Shown here piece after piece: positions 1 through 9,900 of a stretch of DNA of 64,000 bases. Below the pieces are notes generated by a model that worked only from the letters and a program-made list of their open reading frames with translations, did not search any database and was not told where the DNA came from. The position numbers were made by a program, and so were the translations under genes. The stretch is taken from positions 18,477,366 to 18,541,365 of the forward strand of contig CM037587.1 of the NCBI GenBank assembly GCA_021018995.1. The letters run 5' to 3'. Position 1 is the stretch's first letter. Each line of letters begins with the position of its first letter. Source of the stretch: Chloranthus sessilifolius (lineage: Eukaryota; Streptophyta; Magnoliopsida; Chloranthales; Chloranthaceae).

Positions 1-1886
1 GCGAGGACTGCGCGAAGCCTAAATTCCTGAATCCTTTGGAGCTTTATCAGCTGCGCGATGCTTACCTCAGGTCTGGATTCATGGCTCTTTCTTCTGAGGG
101 ACTTTTGGGGTCAAAACAGGCTCCTTAGCAAGATTTATGACCTTATTGTACTGCTGTTTATTACCTACAAAAATAGCTTAACAAACATTTATTAAAGGGC
201 TAAGGGTCTAATCACAGGTTAAGTTAAGGGGTGAAAAGTGGTACTTTTCATGTCTTAACAGCTCGCTCGAGCAAGACTTCCTATTTTACTTCAGATGGCT
301 CGTTTTAACCGCTCGAGCGATCCCGTTTGAACCGCTCGAGCGATCCCGTTTGAACCACTCGAGCGAGGTCAGGTGACCGCTCGAGCGAGGTCAAGTGACC
401 GCTCGAGCGAGGAATTATACTTGCTCGCGTAAGGCACCACGCAGATATTAATAGTTTAGTGTAAATCCATGGAGGCTATGTACTCAAATGATTCTAGTGG
501 CACTTCTAAACATATTCTAAACACATGAAATGTAGATTTGACGTGTGATCGTGACGTGTAAACCTCTACGAGAAAAGTGTGCAATGGATTTGCGTTGAGG
601 TAGGGAATATTCTTGAAACATGTGCATTATTTTGTCAACTCATATATGTGGTGTATTTCAATTAAATAGTCAAGTATTGCATGAAGTCTATGAAAAAGGG
701 TGTGTGAGTGAGTTTCAAAGGTGATAGTCATGAGGTCCCCAGGGGACGTAAAAATTATAAAGTGGACATCTAGATGATGTATTGAACTAGTGGCATCCCA
801 AGGATGCAGATGAAAACTAATAGTGAAACGAAAGCTAGTGATAAGGCCTAATGTAATAAAATTAGCACAATCACGGTGAATAACTATATGTAGAGCACGT
901 TCGATATTTTTATTATTTAAGGTTTGATTAGAATACCCCATCGATATGGTGGGATATCCACGACTGACTCGGCAGGATATCTGTGACCGGTACGGCGGCC
1001 AATCCGTACAATCATAGCACTTCCCAGGGATGTAGATTTGAGAATAGACCCCGCCACCTATGAGAAAAGGGCTTGGGCGGTATTCCCAGGGAGTACACAT
1101 AATAACTGTCTAGTTAGACGACGATGGTGGGTATTCCATCGGGGCTCGATGCTATATTGCTCGGGGACTACTTAAGTTAAGATTTAAGTGATTAGGCCGA
1201 ATTCACAACTAAACTAGTATGGTGAGAACAAACAAAAACCATGCAAAGTAACAGCTGTACCCATCATTTTATTCCAGTTATTTCAATTGTTTTCCCAAAA
1301 GTGATATCCGATAAATGGTGTTTTTTTTTTTTAACTGCTAACATATATGGGAGATTTAATCTATATGTTCATTTTATTTCCCTATTGAGCTAGGATGTAG
1401 CTCACCCCCTAGACTATACGTCGCAAGTCCAGGACTAGCGGCAGCGAAGACTTCTGGAGACTTTGATCCAGGGGATTCAGATTATGTGCCCACAGAGGAG
1501 TCAGAGCCTCCTCCGGAGGAATTCTTCTAGGAGACCCATTGCGTACTTTGAGAGTGAGTTGAGAGTATTAGGTACTGCTTGGTAGGTCAAACCTCTTTAT
1601 TTGAATGTAATTAAATACCGTTATTCTTTGACAAACCGTCTGGAACGAACTGTTATCACCAACGGTTTGGGTAAGTTCTTATGCCCATGAATTGGCATGG
1701 GACAAGAACTGCCTTTAGAGATCCTATTAATTTTAAACATATGAGTACTTGTTAGAGTAGATACATGTGCCTAAATTACAGTTTTTGGCTTATATATACC
1801 AATGTTTCGTAAAGAATCACAAGGCACGGCCTTGAGGGTCGTGCTGATGGCACGGGTTTCAGGGTGTCGAAATTCTGGCTGTCACA
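1..1886 (+). mobile_element. Del/Tekay-like Ty3/gypsy LTR, 3' part (runs off the left edge)
   Basis: The stretch ends with a TGGCTGTCACA terminus like that of the Del/Tekay LTRs elsewhere in the window (TGTTACA or TGTCATA ends). Around 1118-1175 it shares an ordered block with them: GACGATGGT, then an ATCGG word, then GCTATA, then a GGGA-TTAAGTT word. The same order occurs near 46850-46920 and 56825-56895. It therefore belongs to a related but different subfamily. No primer-binding site follows, so it is either a solo LTR or the 3' LTR of a copy whose body lies outside the window. No coding potential was seen. Confidence 0.6.
311..415. repeat. Tandem 22-23 bp repeat around the palindrome GCTCGAGC
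   Basis: The 8-base palindrome GCTCGAGC, or its one-base variant ACTCGAGC, recurs at about 311, 334, 357, 379 and 401, and once more off-phase at 265. The period is 22-23 bases. It lies within the left-edge LTR, upstream of the conserved 3' half. This is comparable to the place where other Del/Tekay LTRs here carry TGATCGATCA arrays. Confidence 0.85.
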
Positions 1887-2538
1887 CTTCAACCCGTAGA
1901 TCGTGCACTGCTTACCTTAAAGATTGAGGTGCGTGCTATGAGTGCTCATGTTGATAGCTTGACCGACAATTTTTAGCGATGGCTCATATCCAATGATTCG
2001 AATGATAGTGGCGATGGCGCTACCAAACCTGGAAAAGGAGTCAGTGGTGGATCGAGCAACGGTTGTCCAAATTGATCATGGGTATATTTTTTTCTCTCTT
2101 TCAAATTAGCAGTTAACAGTTGACAGTTGATACATTGTTTAATCTGGATGTTGGTTATTTGTGGTGGCCATGTGGGGCCTTTGTTTTCCTTTCATTTAAT
2201 ATCATGTGCACTTATATTATGTCAGTTGTGGTTGCCTCTATTTCTTTTTGTTGCATCCCTTTGTCACTTTCTGACAAAAAGGGGGAGAAAAGGTTTGATG
2301 TTGATGGATGTTTGATTTGGTTATCATGTTATTGCTATTTTTGGATGTAAGCGTTTGGTTGTTTGTTTTGCAGGTGAGTGATGAAGACTTATCTTGGCTT
2401 AGAATAGGTACAGATTTAGGGGGAGATCAAGTGTCCATGTATTTTCCTATTTGCTTCTTCATGTAGATCAATATATACGATTAGTGGGATTGACTTCATG
2501 TAACTGCATTTTATATTATATAAACATAGTTTTTGTCC

Positions 2539-2586
2539 TAGAATGTGACAAAGGGAGAGATTGTTAGATCTAGTTGTCACATTCTA
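2539..2586. repeat. 13-bp perfect inverted repeat across the tract/LTR junction
   Basis: TAGAATGTGACAA at 2539-2551 is the exact reverse complement of TTGTCACATTCTA at 2574-2586. The 22-base loop contains the purine tract and the first bases of the presumed LTR. Confidence 0.9.
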
Positions 2587-2744
2587 ATCCAAAAAATCAT
2601 GTAGATCTCCCTTACGATGTTTGTGTGCTAAGATGGATGTATCTTGCCTTGTTTAACAAGGCTATCATTCACATATCTTTGACCCTGCCTTTAACAAATA
2701 AAAGCTCTTTCTCAAAATATTTTTTTGATGCCTTGAAGTGATGT

Positions 2745-2960
2745 CCACAACGAGCCGTGATTTTAACCACAACTAGCTGTGATGACCACATCGAGTTGTT
2801 GATTTATTCACAACTAGATTTAGTTGTACTCTGTATAAGTGTCCATAACGAGCTGTGAGTTTGACCACGACTAGCTGCTATTCCCAAAGTGAGCTACTGT
2901 GATATTCACAGTGAGTTGTGGTCACAGATCGTTGTTAGTATAATCACAGCTAGTTGTGCT
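2745..2960. repeat. Cluster of CACAACTAG / CTAGTTGTG palindromic words
   Basis: Words such as ACAACTAG, CTAGCTGTG, CTAGTTGTG and GAGCTGTGA recur many times in both orientations over about 215 bases. Spacing is irregular. They lie in the presumed copia-type LTR. No frame of interest was seen. Confidence 0.7.
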
Positions 2961-3330
2961 TCTTTGACCTGAGCCTTACATCACTCTTCTGTTCATTTGA
3001 AAAAAAGGGGCTTTAATTTTTGGACTTTTTGTTGAAGTGTCCTCGTGAGTAGTTTTAGGGTTTTAATAAAAAAAGTTTTTGAATGGGAACTGAGCTAAGC
3101 TAGTGCAATTCTTCTTCTTCCTTGTGTGTGGCCCTAAATCTTCTTCCCCCTGCTTTTGAAAGTTAGTAAATCTGTAAAACTGTTTCGTTCAAAAAGTTTA
3201 TTTTCTCCTTCATTTTCCTGTTGTTAATTTTCCCAAGTGAGTTGGGAGTTCTGTGCCTTAAAGATTAGAGTGCGTGGTTGATAACCTTGTGGATCTCAAG
3301 GTGGATTGCTGTGCGTTCATCAACAATAGA

Positions 3331-3689
3331 GAGAGCATTCGAATCTGAAAGCTATGGAGACGACCTGCGATGTGAGGTTGGATTACATGGGGGTTTGATA
3401 GTGCATGTGCATTTGTTCGGTATATCATTCGAAACTCCATGTAATTGTTTAATTTCATAGTGAATATGGTTTGTGGACTTCGATCCCGTGAGTTTTTCCT
3501 AGTGATTGGGTTTCCACATAAATATTGCATTATGGTGATTGTTGGTGTGTGTAATATTTAAATTAAACTATAATTAATCGAATAGCCAATCAATTCCACT
3601 GATTAAATGAATTTCAGTTTCCACCACTCACACCATTGACTACCTTGAATTAGATGCTAGAGGTTTTATTTTGTCTTAATCATGCACAC
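3331..3689. other. Unassigned AT-rich spacer
   Basis: Only short frames of 60-90 codons without recognisable motifs occur here. Nothing else was identified between the copia-type remnant and the first MITE. Confidence 0.5.
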
Positions 3690-3900
3690 ATTAGATATTA
3701 AGATAATGGCTTACATATTAAATGTTCAAATATTGATTACACGGGGCATACATCAGTAACCACACTGCACCATGGGATGCCATCATCATGGTCAATTTGG
3801 GATGTACGCCACGTGTAATCAACATTTGATCCTCTAATATGTGAGCCATTATTTTAAGATGTGTGTGTAAAAGATTGGGATGAAAAATTACCCATATCAC
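3690..3900. mobile_element. Hairpin MITE, copy 1
   Basis: The left arm (about 3698-3755) and the right arm (about 3801-3857) are imperfect reverse complements. Shared words include AATGGCTTACATATT against AATATGTGAGCCATT. The right arm is followed by AGATTGGGATGAAAAA, a phrase found at the same place in the other copies near 4290, 4607 and 20690. No coding capacity is present. Confidence 0.65.
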
Positions 3901-3999
3901 CATATCCAGGCAGTCAGCCTAATAGTGTGAGCAGTGGAACCATCAAGTGCTCCGAAAGAATCTTTATTGCAAATGATTTGGTTGAGGGAGAGGTTATTC

Positions 4000-4433
4000 A
4001 CACCTGTTTTTCCTGTGAAGAGCAAACACTGTTTCACAGGAAAAAATGTTGACTGCATTGATTCAGACGATGGGAGTCATTTTTAGTCCAAATCTTCCAT
4101 AAAATAGACATTGAGATTATGGCATACCTATTAGACGGTCAGATCCTGATTTCACGAGGCACATATCTCCAAAAGTGACTGTCCAACTTGGCGTACCTAT
4201 CAGACGATCACTTTTGGGGATGTGTGCCATATGGAATCAACATATGACCGTCTGATAGGTGCCCCATGATCTTAAGATCTATTTTGTGGAAGATTGGGAC
4301 GAAAAACGATCTCCATCGTTTAATGGTAGTCAATGATTTTTTCCTATGAAAGAGTGTATGCTTTTCACAAGAAAAAGTGGTGTATATAATGCCTCCCTTA
4401 GGTTAAAGGAAAGGAAATTGAAAAAGATAGAGA
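4000..4433. mobile_element. Hairpin MITE, copy 2
   Basis: This is a long inverted repeat. CACAGGAAAAA with GACTGCATTGATT and GACGATGG near 4030-4085 pairs with CCATCGTTTAATGGTAGTC and the AAAAAG region near 4312-4385. The inner core ACGGTCAGATCCTGATTTC pairs with GGAATCAACATATGACCGT. It is non-coding and belongs to the same family as the copies at 3690, 20480 and 21302. The outermost ends are approximate. Confidence 0.65.
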
Positions 4434-4752
4434 CATGGCACACCTATCACACGGTCAGATCCTGATTTCATGAGGCACATATCTCCAAAAGTGAATATCC
4501 GACTTGGCGTACTTATCAGACGATCACTTTTGGGGATGTGTGCCATATGGAATCAACATATGACCGTCTGATAGGTGTACCGTAATCTTAAGATCTATTT
4601 TGTGAAAGATTGGGATGAAAAATAATCTCCATCGTTTAATAGTAGTCAATGATTTTTCCCTAAGAAAGAGTGTATGCTTCTCACAGGAAAAAGTGGTGTA
4701 TATAACGCCTCCCCTTAGGTTATGGGAAAAGAAATTGAAAAAGATAGAGATT
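4434..4752. repeat. Tandem duplication of the MITE core (copy 3)
   Basis: Positions 4434-4752 repeat about 4112-4433 at roughly 316-base spacing with a few percent differences. Both copies contain GGTCAGATCCTGATTTCA, GATCACTTTTGGGGATGTG and the tail ATTGAAAAAGATAGAGA. This looks like a local direct duplication rather than a second insertion, because the sequence beside the MITE is duplicated too. Confidence 0.75.
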
Positions 4753-4814
4753 TGTATTATGTTAAGTTAGATCTTTAACAGTTAAAGGGCGTACTTAGAT
4801 AAAAAAGTTCAAAG

Positions 4815-4966
4815 TATTACAAAAATAAATTGTTTTAGCGGTAGCCAAAAACTACAGTTATTAATAAAAAAATTGGTGCTACTAATCCTGTCGCTACTGA
4901 AACAAGAAGTTCTTTTGTTAATAGCGCTTCCAAAAAATGCGGCTAATAGTCTTAATTTTTGTAGGA
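4815..4966. mobile_element. Short CACTA-like non-autonomous element
   Basis: The left end TATTACAAAAATAA with a TTTTAGCGG word and the right end GCTAATAGTC with TTTTTGTAGGAG are rough inverted copies. They resemble CACTACAAAAA-type ends. The right end matches, in reverse complement, the start of the CACTA-like piece at 8857 (CTATTAGC next to AAGAC and a CTACAAAAAA end). It is about 150 bases long and non-coding. Its own terminal bases have drifted from CACTA. Confidence 0.45.
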
Positions 4967-5450
4967 GAAATTTAGGGGGAATTTAATAAAGAAAGTTCAA
5001 CGAAAGGAGAAAACGACGCACTTGGTGCATTGAATTTAGGAACTTTTGACCATATTTTCAAGGTTAGCCCAAATTTTTTGAATGGTAACTGATCGATCTT
5101 ATCAAGTTTCTGCAGCACCCAATCCCTGTAATGGGTGCCACATGGTGTCCAACTGGTCTGAATCCATAGTCCCAGGCCTGGCCTCTTTATTTTTCTATTT
5201 GTTTTTAGATGTTTTTCTATTTTCACATATGTATGCTGCGATTGAAACTGTGATCTCCTGGCATTGAACATGTGACCCCGGGGTTGCCCTATTGCTTTAT
5301 GTATCAAGTGATCAATGACCGTCTGATCGACCACTTTGATGACAAGAAACGCACATTAACTAGCGTCCAAAGCTGGGCATTGATTTTATGGTAAATTTAT
5401 CTAAAAATTCTGACTAAAACAATCATGGTCCATAAGCGTGGAACCATAAA
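4967..5450. other. 5' flank of the WAK gene
   Basis: A minus-strand frame of 120 codons (4972-5334) resembles nothing I know. The stretch is otherwise unremarkable and is presumed distal promoter. Confidence 0.4.
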
Positions 5451-5461
5451 TTGACGGTCAA
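5451..5461. promoter_or_regulatory. Palindromic double W-box upstream of WAK
   Basis: TTGACGGTCAA is two WRKY-type TTGAC cores in inverted orientation sharing one central G. It lies 126 bases upstream of the chosen start codon. WRKY factors bind TTGAC cores and WAK-family genes are commonly defence- or elicitor-responsive. Function at this site is inferred from the motif alone. Confidence 0.35.
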
Positions 5462-5530
5462 GATCTTATTGTGCTCCCTACCATCTACCATTGTGGTGCT
5501 GCCCAATTAGCAATCCCCAAAACCGTTCAG

Positions 5531-5540
5531 TTATAAAAAA
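5531..5540 (+). promoter_or_regulatory. TATA-like element of WAK
   Basis: TTATAAAAAA lies about 50 bases before the ATG. If it is used, the 5' leader would be only some 20 bases, which is short, so a different start site is quite possible. Confidence 0.3.
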
Positions 5541-5586
5541 AAACACAACCAACTCATATGGTTATCCCATAGAGCCCAAAAAACAG

Positions 5587-6400
5587 ATGGAAAACAACTT
5601 CTCATGGCTTCTTCTACTCCCTCTTCTCTTAACTCAAATTTCTGCAAATATGAACAAAAATTGCTCACAAAAATGCGGCGTGGTTGAAATTCCATACCCA
5701 TTCGGAATCGGGCGAGATTGTTATCTCTCGGGCTTTGAAATTTCGTGCCTTAATATGGTCCCTTTCTTTGCTGGTACACAATTTCAAGTACTAAGCATAT
5801 CGAATGGCGAATTGCGTATCAATTCCACCCCTTATGTGGCCACAGATTGTATCAACGGTAGCCGGAGGCTGACACATATATCGTTGCCCGAGAACTGCCC
5901 GTTCACTATATCCCATACTGCCAATGTTTTCAGGGCAATCGGGTGCGACACCATCGCAGTAATCGCAGACGACGACACGTTCACGAGTGGCTGCGTGTCA
6001 CTTTGTGGAGCCCGCAAAGGCATAGAAAATGGTAGTTGCACCGGTGTAGGTTGCTGCGAATCAGCTATTCCTAAGGGGAAGCGATATATCGGGATTGGTA
6101 TTACTAGCATGTATGGTTATAGTAATGTTTCGGATTTTAATAATTGTAGTTATGCTTTTGTGGTCGAAAGAGGAGCCTTCAAATTTGTCGAATCAGATTT
6201 AAGGGACATGCTAAGGCCTAATGATCTTGCTATGGCCTTGGTATGGGCAATCGGAGACCATCGATGTTTGAATGCTGATTCAATCGTATGTGGGGAGAAC
6301 AGCATCTGCGTTGATTCGATTGGCGGGGATGGGTATTTGTGCAAATGCTCAGATGGGTATGGAGGAAACCCATATCTAAATGGTTCTAAGGGATGCCAAG
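5587..6400 (+). CDS. WAK exon 1: signal peptide, GUB_WAK domain, first EGF
   Basis: The exon encodes 271 residues plus the first base of a split codon. It starts MENNFSW followed by a leucine run, and the mature part begins near NKNCSQKCG. The family phrase IPYPFGIG follows, with many cysteines. The exon ends in an EGF-like repeat ([10 protein letters not shown], then [15 protein letters not shown]). The donor is AAG|GTACTA at 6401. Confidence 0.9.
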
Positions 6401-6871
6401 GTACTAGAATCAACTTTAAATACTAATTTGTAATGCTAAAGATTTATGGTTTTGATGGTATTCGTATGTGTGATGCAGATATAAATGAGTGTGGAGATCG
6501 AGAAACCCGGCCTTGCGCGCATGCCGCACGATGCCGTAACAAAGTTCCCGGATATCGGTGCATATGCCCGTTTGGTACTACTGGTGATGGAACAAAACAT
6601 GGGTCTGGATGCCGCGAGATATTTCAAATCATTGAAGCTGTACTAGGTATGCAGAAGGTCTTCCTTTAAGAGGCAACGGTTAGCTGCTTTGAAAATTCAA
6701 ATAATGGCCAACGGGGACTTTTTGGGGTAAATGCAAGATTAATTGTCATATATAGGGCTGCATTTAGGCTGTTAATGGGTTGGGTCGACCCGATACCGAA
6801 CCCGATATTTTACCAGATCGGGCATTTAAACTCGAGCGTCGGCTTGGGCCGGTTAAAGCCGACCCAACCTG

Positions 6872-6947
<76 letters not shown>

Positions 6948-9900
6948 ATGAAAATAAGGAGTTTTTTTATGATGCCAGTTCGGTTTTCCAGTCAAGCGAG
7001 CGTCGGGTCGAATCTAGTGCAATATGCCAATATCTGATCAGGTCAGATCCTGTCGGGTCAGATCAAGTCGAGCATTTGCAATATTTCCATTTATCCAGCA
7101 AAATTTTGGCCCGACCCGACCCCTTGACAGGATGCCCAAGCCAACATTAAGAGTTCAATCAACGTTTGAGATTTTAACTCAAACACAGTATTGATATTAG
7201 ATTACAATCTCTTTCACAGACATAGCAGTTGAGACGATGATTACTTGGTTCATCCAAGTTCAACCTAAAAAGTAAGGTTGGTGTTATTGCCACACCACTT
7301 TATGTTACAGGCACCTCACTTTTTAAAAGTACAAAACATTGATTGCTTTGACCCGGATGGTGGAGAGTTGATGGCTTTGGGTTTCCCCTGTTTAGGGCTC
7401 TCAATGGCCTGGCACAGATTTTTGCCCGCATCTGACCCAGAAAGAGTGGTACTTTCTATCAAGCAAACTCAGCCCAATATATGGATTAAGCTAAATATGT
7501 TGCAACCCAGATCAATTCAAGCAGGGCTTGGGTTGCGTCTTGGATATTATATATATATATATATATTATGTTTTTAAAACTTAACAAATTTTTTTTTTTT
7601 AATTAAATATGATTTACTTAAATGACCTGAGATTAACCGTTGTCCGTTATAATCATTGTGCAACCGCTGTCTGTTATAATCATTGTGCAAGAAACTAAAC
7701 TGAAATATTTAAATAAAAGCATCTACCTGAGTCTTTATAATGTTAATAAAATTTGTTTAATATTCTTCAAACTTTTATAGGAAAAAAAACAGTCAAAGTC
7801 CAACTAACTTTTATTAGAAAAAATAGTCCCCAAAAAATAACCTAACCAAATTATATTACAAAAAAAATAGTCTAAAAAAAGTCCGGAAAAACACCCAAGC
7901 TCGGCCCGGCCTAGTAGGAGTCGGGCTTGGGCTGAGTACATCGCAGCCCGGATTAGGGCCGGGCTGAAAATTTTCGAAAACCGGCCCCGGAAGGTTAGGG
8001 CCGGGTTGAACCCTAGCCTAGTCCTAATCGGGCCCCTTGAGAGACCTGCCCCTGTTTTCCTTGGCGACTCGCGGCTGAGCATTAAACGAGATTGGGCCGA
8101 TCTCTTGATGCCCGATTGAGAGATTGAACAGATCTCTTGATGCTGGATTGAGAGTTTGGTGGTTGTTTGTTTGATTTTTCTGTCTTTGTTTTCTTTTTCA
8201 TGTTTTGGTTTCTGTTTTCCGTGTTTTACTTTGGCTCTTGGGATGGTTTCCGGCTAGTTCCTCATTGGCCGGGCCTCTCTGGCTTGTATTTTCTTCTTTT
8301 ATGGAATGAAACTGTAATACTACTCAAAAAAAGAAGGAAATCAATTTTCTACCCAATCTTTTTTTTTTTTGGTCACTAAGCTTGAGTTTAGAGGGTCCTC
8401 ACCCTTTTATTAAAAAAGGAGTAACAAAAAGATAGCCAACTACAAATTTCGAGGAAACAAGAGCTACGACCATCACCCTTTACAATTCAAGCAACCCGAG
8501 TTACCCGGAATTACATCCGAGAAAACATAAAAACAAATCTTTTCTATGAAAGTTCATCAATCTCATAAGGAACTGAATCCAATCTGATAACATTAATAGC
8601 AGTAAGACCCCTCTCTGCTAGAAAATCGGCACAAGCATTTCCTTCTCTCCAAAGATGAGTAAATATAACCCCATCAAAGCAAATCCTCAACCTCTTCACT
8701 ACCTCAAGAAGCTCCCAATTTCTCCATGGCAGCTCAACCTCCCTGTTAATATTTCGGATAGTCCGCTTAGAGTCTGATTCCACCCAGATCTTTACATAGT
8801 GATACGTCTCTGCCATCTCTAATCTTTACATAGTGATAGTTGCATTCTTCACGCACTACAAAAAAATAAGACTATTAGCGACAGTTTTTTGCAGCCAAAT
8901 ACTGCTGCTATTAACGACAGTTTTTTGCAGCCAAATACTGCTGCTATTAACAAAACAACCCTACTAAAGCCTATTAAGACTATTAGTGGCAGTTTTTTTG
9001 TTAATACCCGCAGTTCAGGAAAACAATACCATAGGCAGCACTATCTCCTCTCATCGCAGCATCAACATTAATTTTAGGGCACTTTAGAAAACAATGCCCC
9101 AAAAACAAGCTTTTTAGCAAAAAAGACCCAAACTTCAAAAGTTTTAGAAAAACGGTGCTTTCACTAATTTTAGAGCTTCAGAAAATCGTGAAAGCGTACT
9201 TTTTTACAAAGTTTTTAGAAAAAACAGTGCTTTCACGGAATTTTGAAGTTCCAAAATCCGTGACGGCACCATTTTTCTAAGACGTTTGAGGTCGGGTCTT
9301 TTTTGCTAAAAAGTTTGTTGAGGCATGTTTCTCTAATTATCCCTTAATTTTTAATGGTTCCTTCAGGAGGGAGAAGCCATTGAAATGTTCCCACTCTATT
9401 ATCAGTAATAGGAGAGACTCAAAACTGTTGACAAGATATCGTCATCTCTAACAAGACCCAAAGAGTTCACTCGAATAGAGACACCTCTGATGATATGGTC
9501 TGATAAGATTTGTTTGTGAGTGATAGCATGATTGAAGTACCTATAATTTCTCTCCTTCCAAATAGCCCAAACTGTAGTACAAAAGGCATTTCTAATGAGG
9601 TGATCTCTTTGACTCTTTCCTTTGGAAATGCTCAACAAGCCCTTCAATTCATCATAAAGATTATGATTAGAGTGCATTCTAATAGCCAGCCTGGATTTAA
9701 TCGAGTGCCAAATCCATTGACAGTATTCGCATTTAAAGAACAAATGATTAGTTTCTTCGCAGTCAGCCCAACAAAGCACACATCTTGACAGAATGATCAT
9801 GCCTCTCTTATAAAGATTGCCCATCATCATCAATTTATAGTTCACAATCAACCAAGCACAAAAGGAATTCTTGGGTATATTCCCAGAATTCCAAATAAAT

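Larger units (their letters stand above)
1887..3330 (+). mobile_element. Probable Ty1/copia-type 3' tail plus LTR
   Basis: A purine tract (AAGGGAGAGA, 2551-2560) is followed at once by TGTTAGATC, the usual join between a polypurine tract and an LTR in Ty1/copia-type elements. The presumed LTR runs from 2562 to roughly 3300; its 3' end is not clear. Positions 1887-2561 would be the internal tail, where no protein is recognisable. The phrase CCTTAAAGATT recurs near 1915 and 3256. The family assignment is an inference from the junction only. Confidence 0.35.
6700..8080. other. Intron stretch with GGGTCGGG-type dispersed repeats
   Basis: Several blocks (6780-6870, 7000-7140, 7890-8060) are rich in CCCGACCC, GGGTCG and GGGCCGGGC words on both strands, with AT-rich sequence between. 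No protein is recognisable. A short (TA)n tract lies at 7544-7566. The blocks may be remnants of one dispersed repeat, but I cannot assign it. Confidence 0.45.

Noticed and set aside
627-1100. 157-codon minus-strand frame
   Set aside because: It lies wholly inside an LTR, has no recognisable motif and no support as a gene.
4972-5334. 120-codon minus-strand frame upstream of WAK
   Set aside because: No recognisable domain or signal and in a probable promoter region; it cannot be supported as a gene.
6810-6995. Frame of repeated Ile-Tyr
   Set aside because: Translation of the (AT)n microsatellite.
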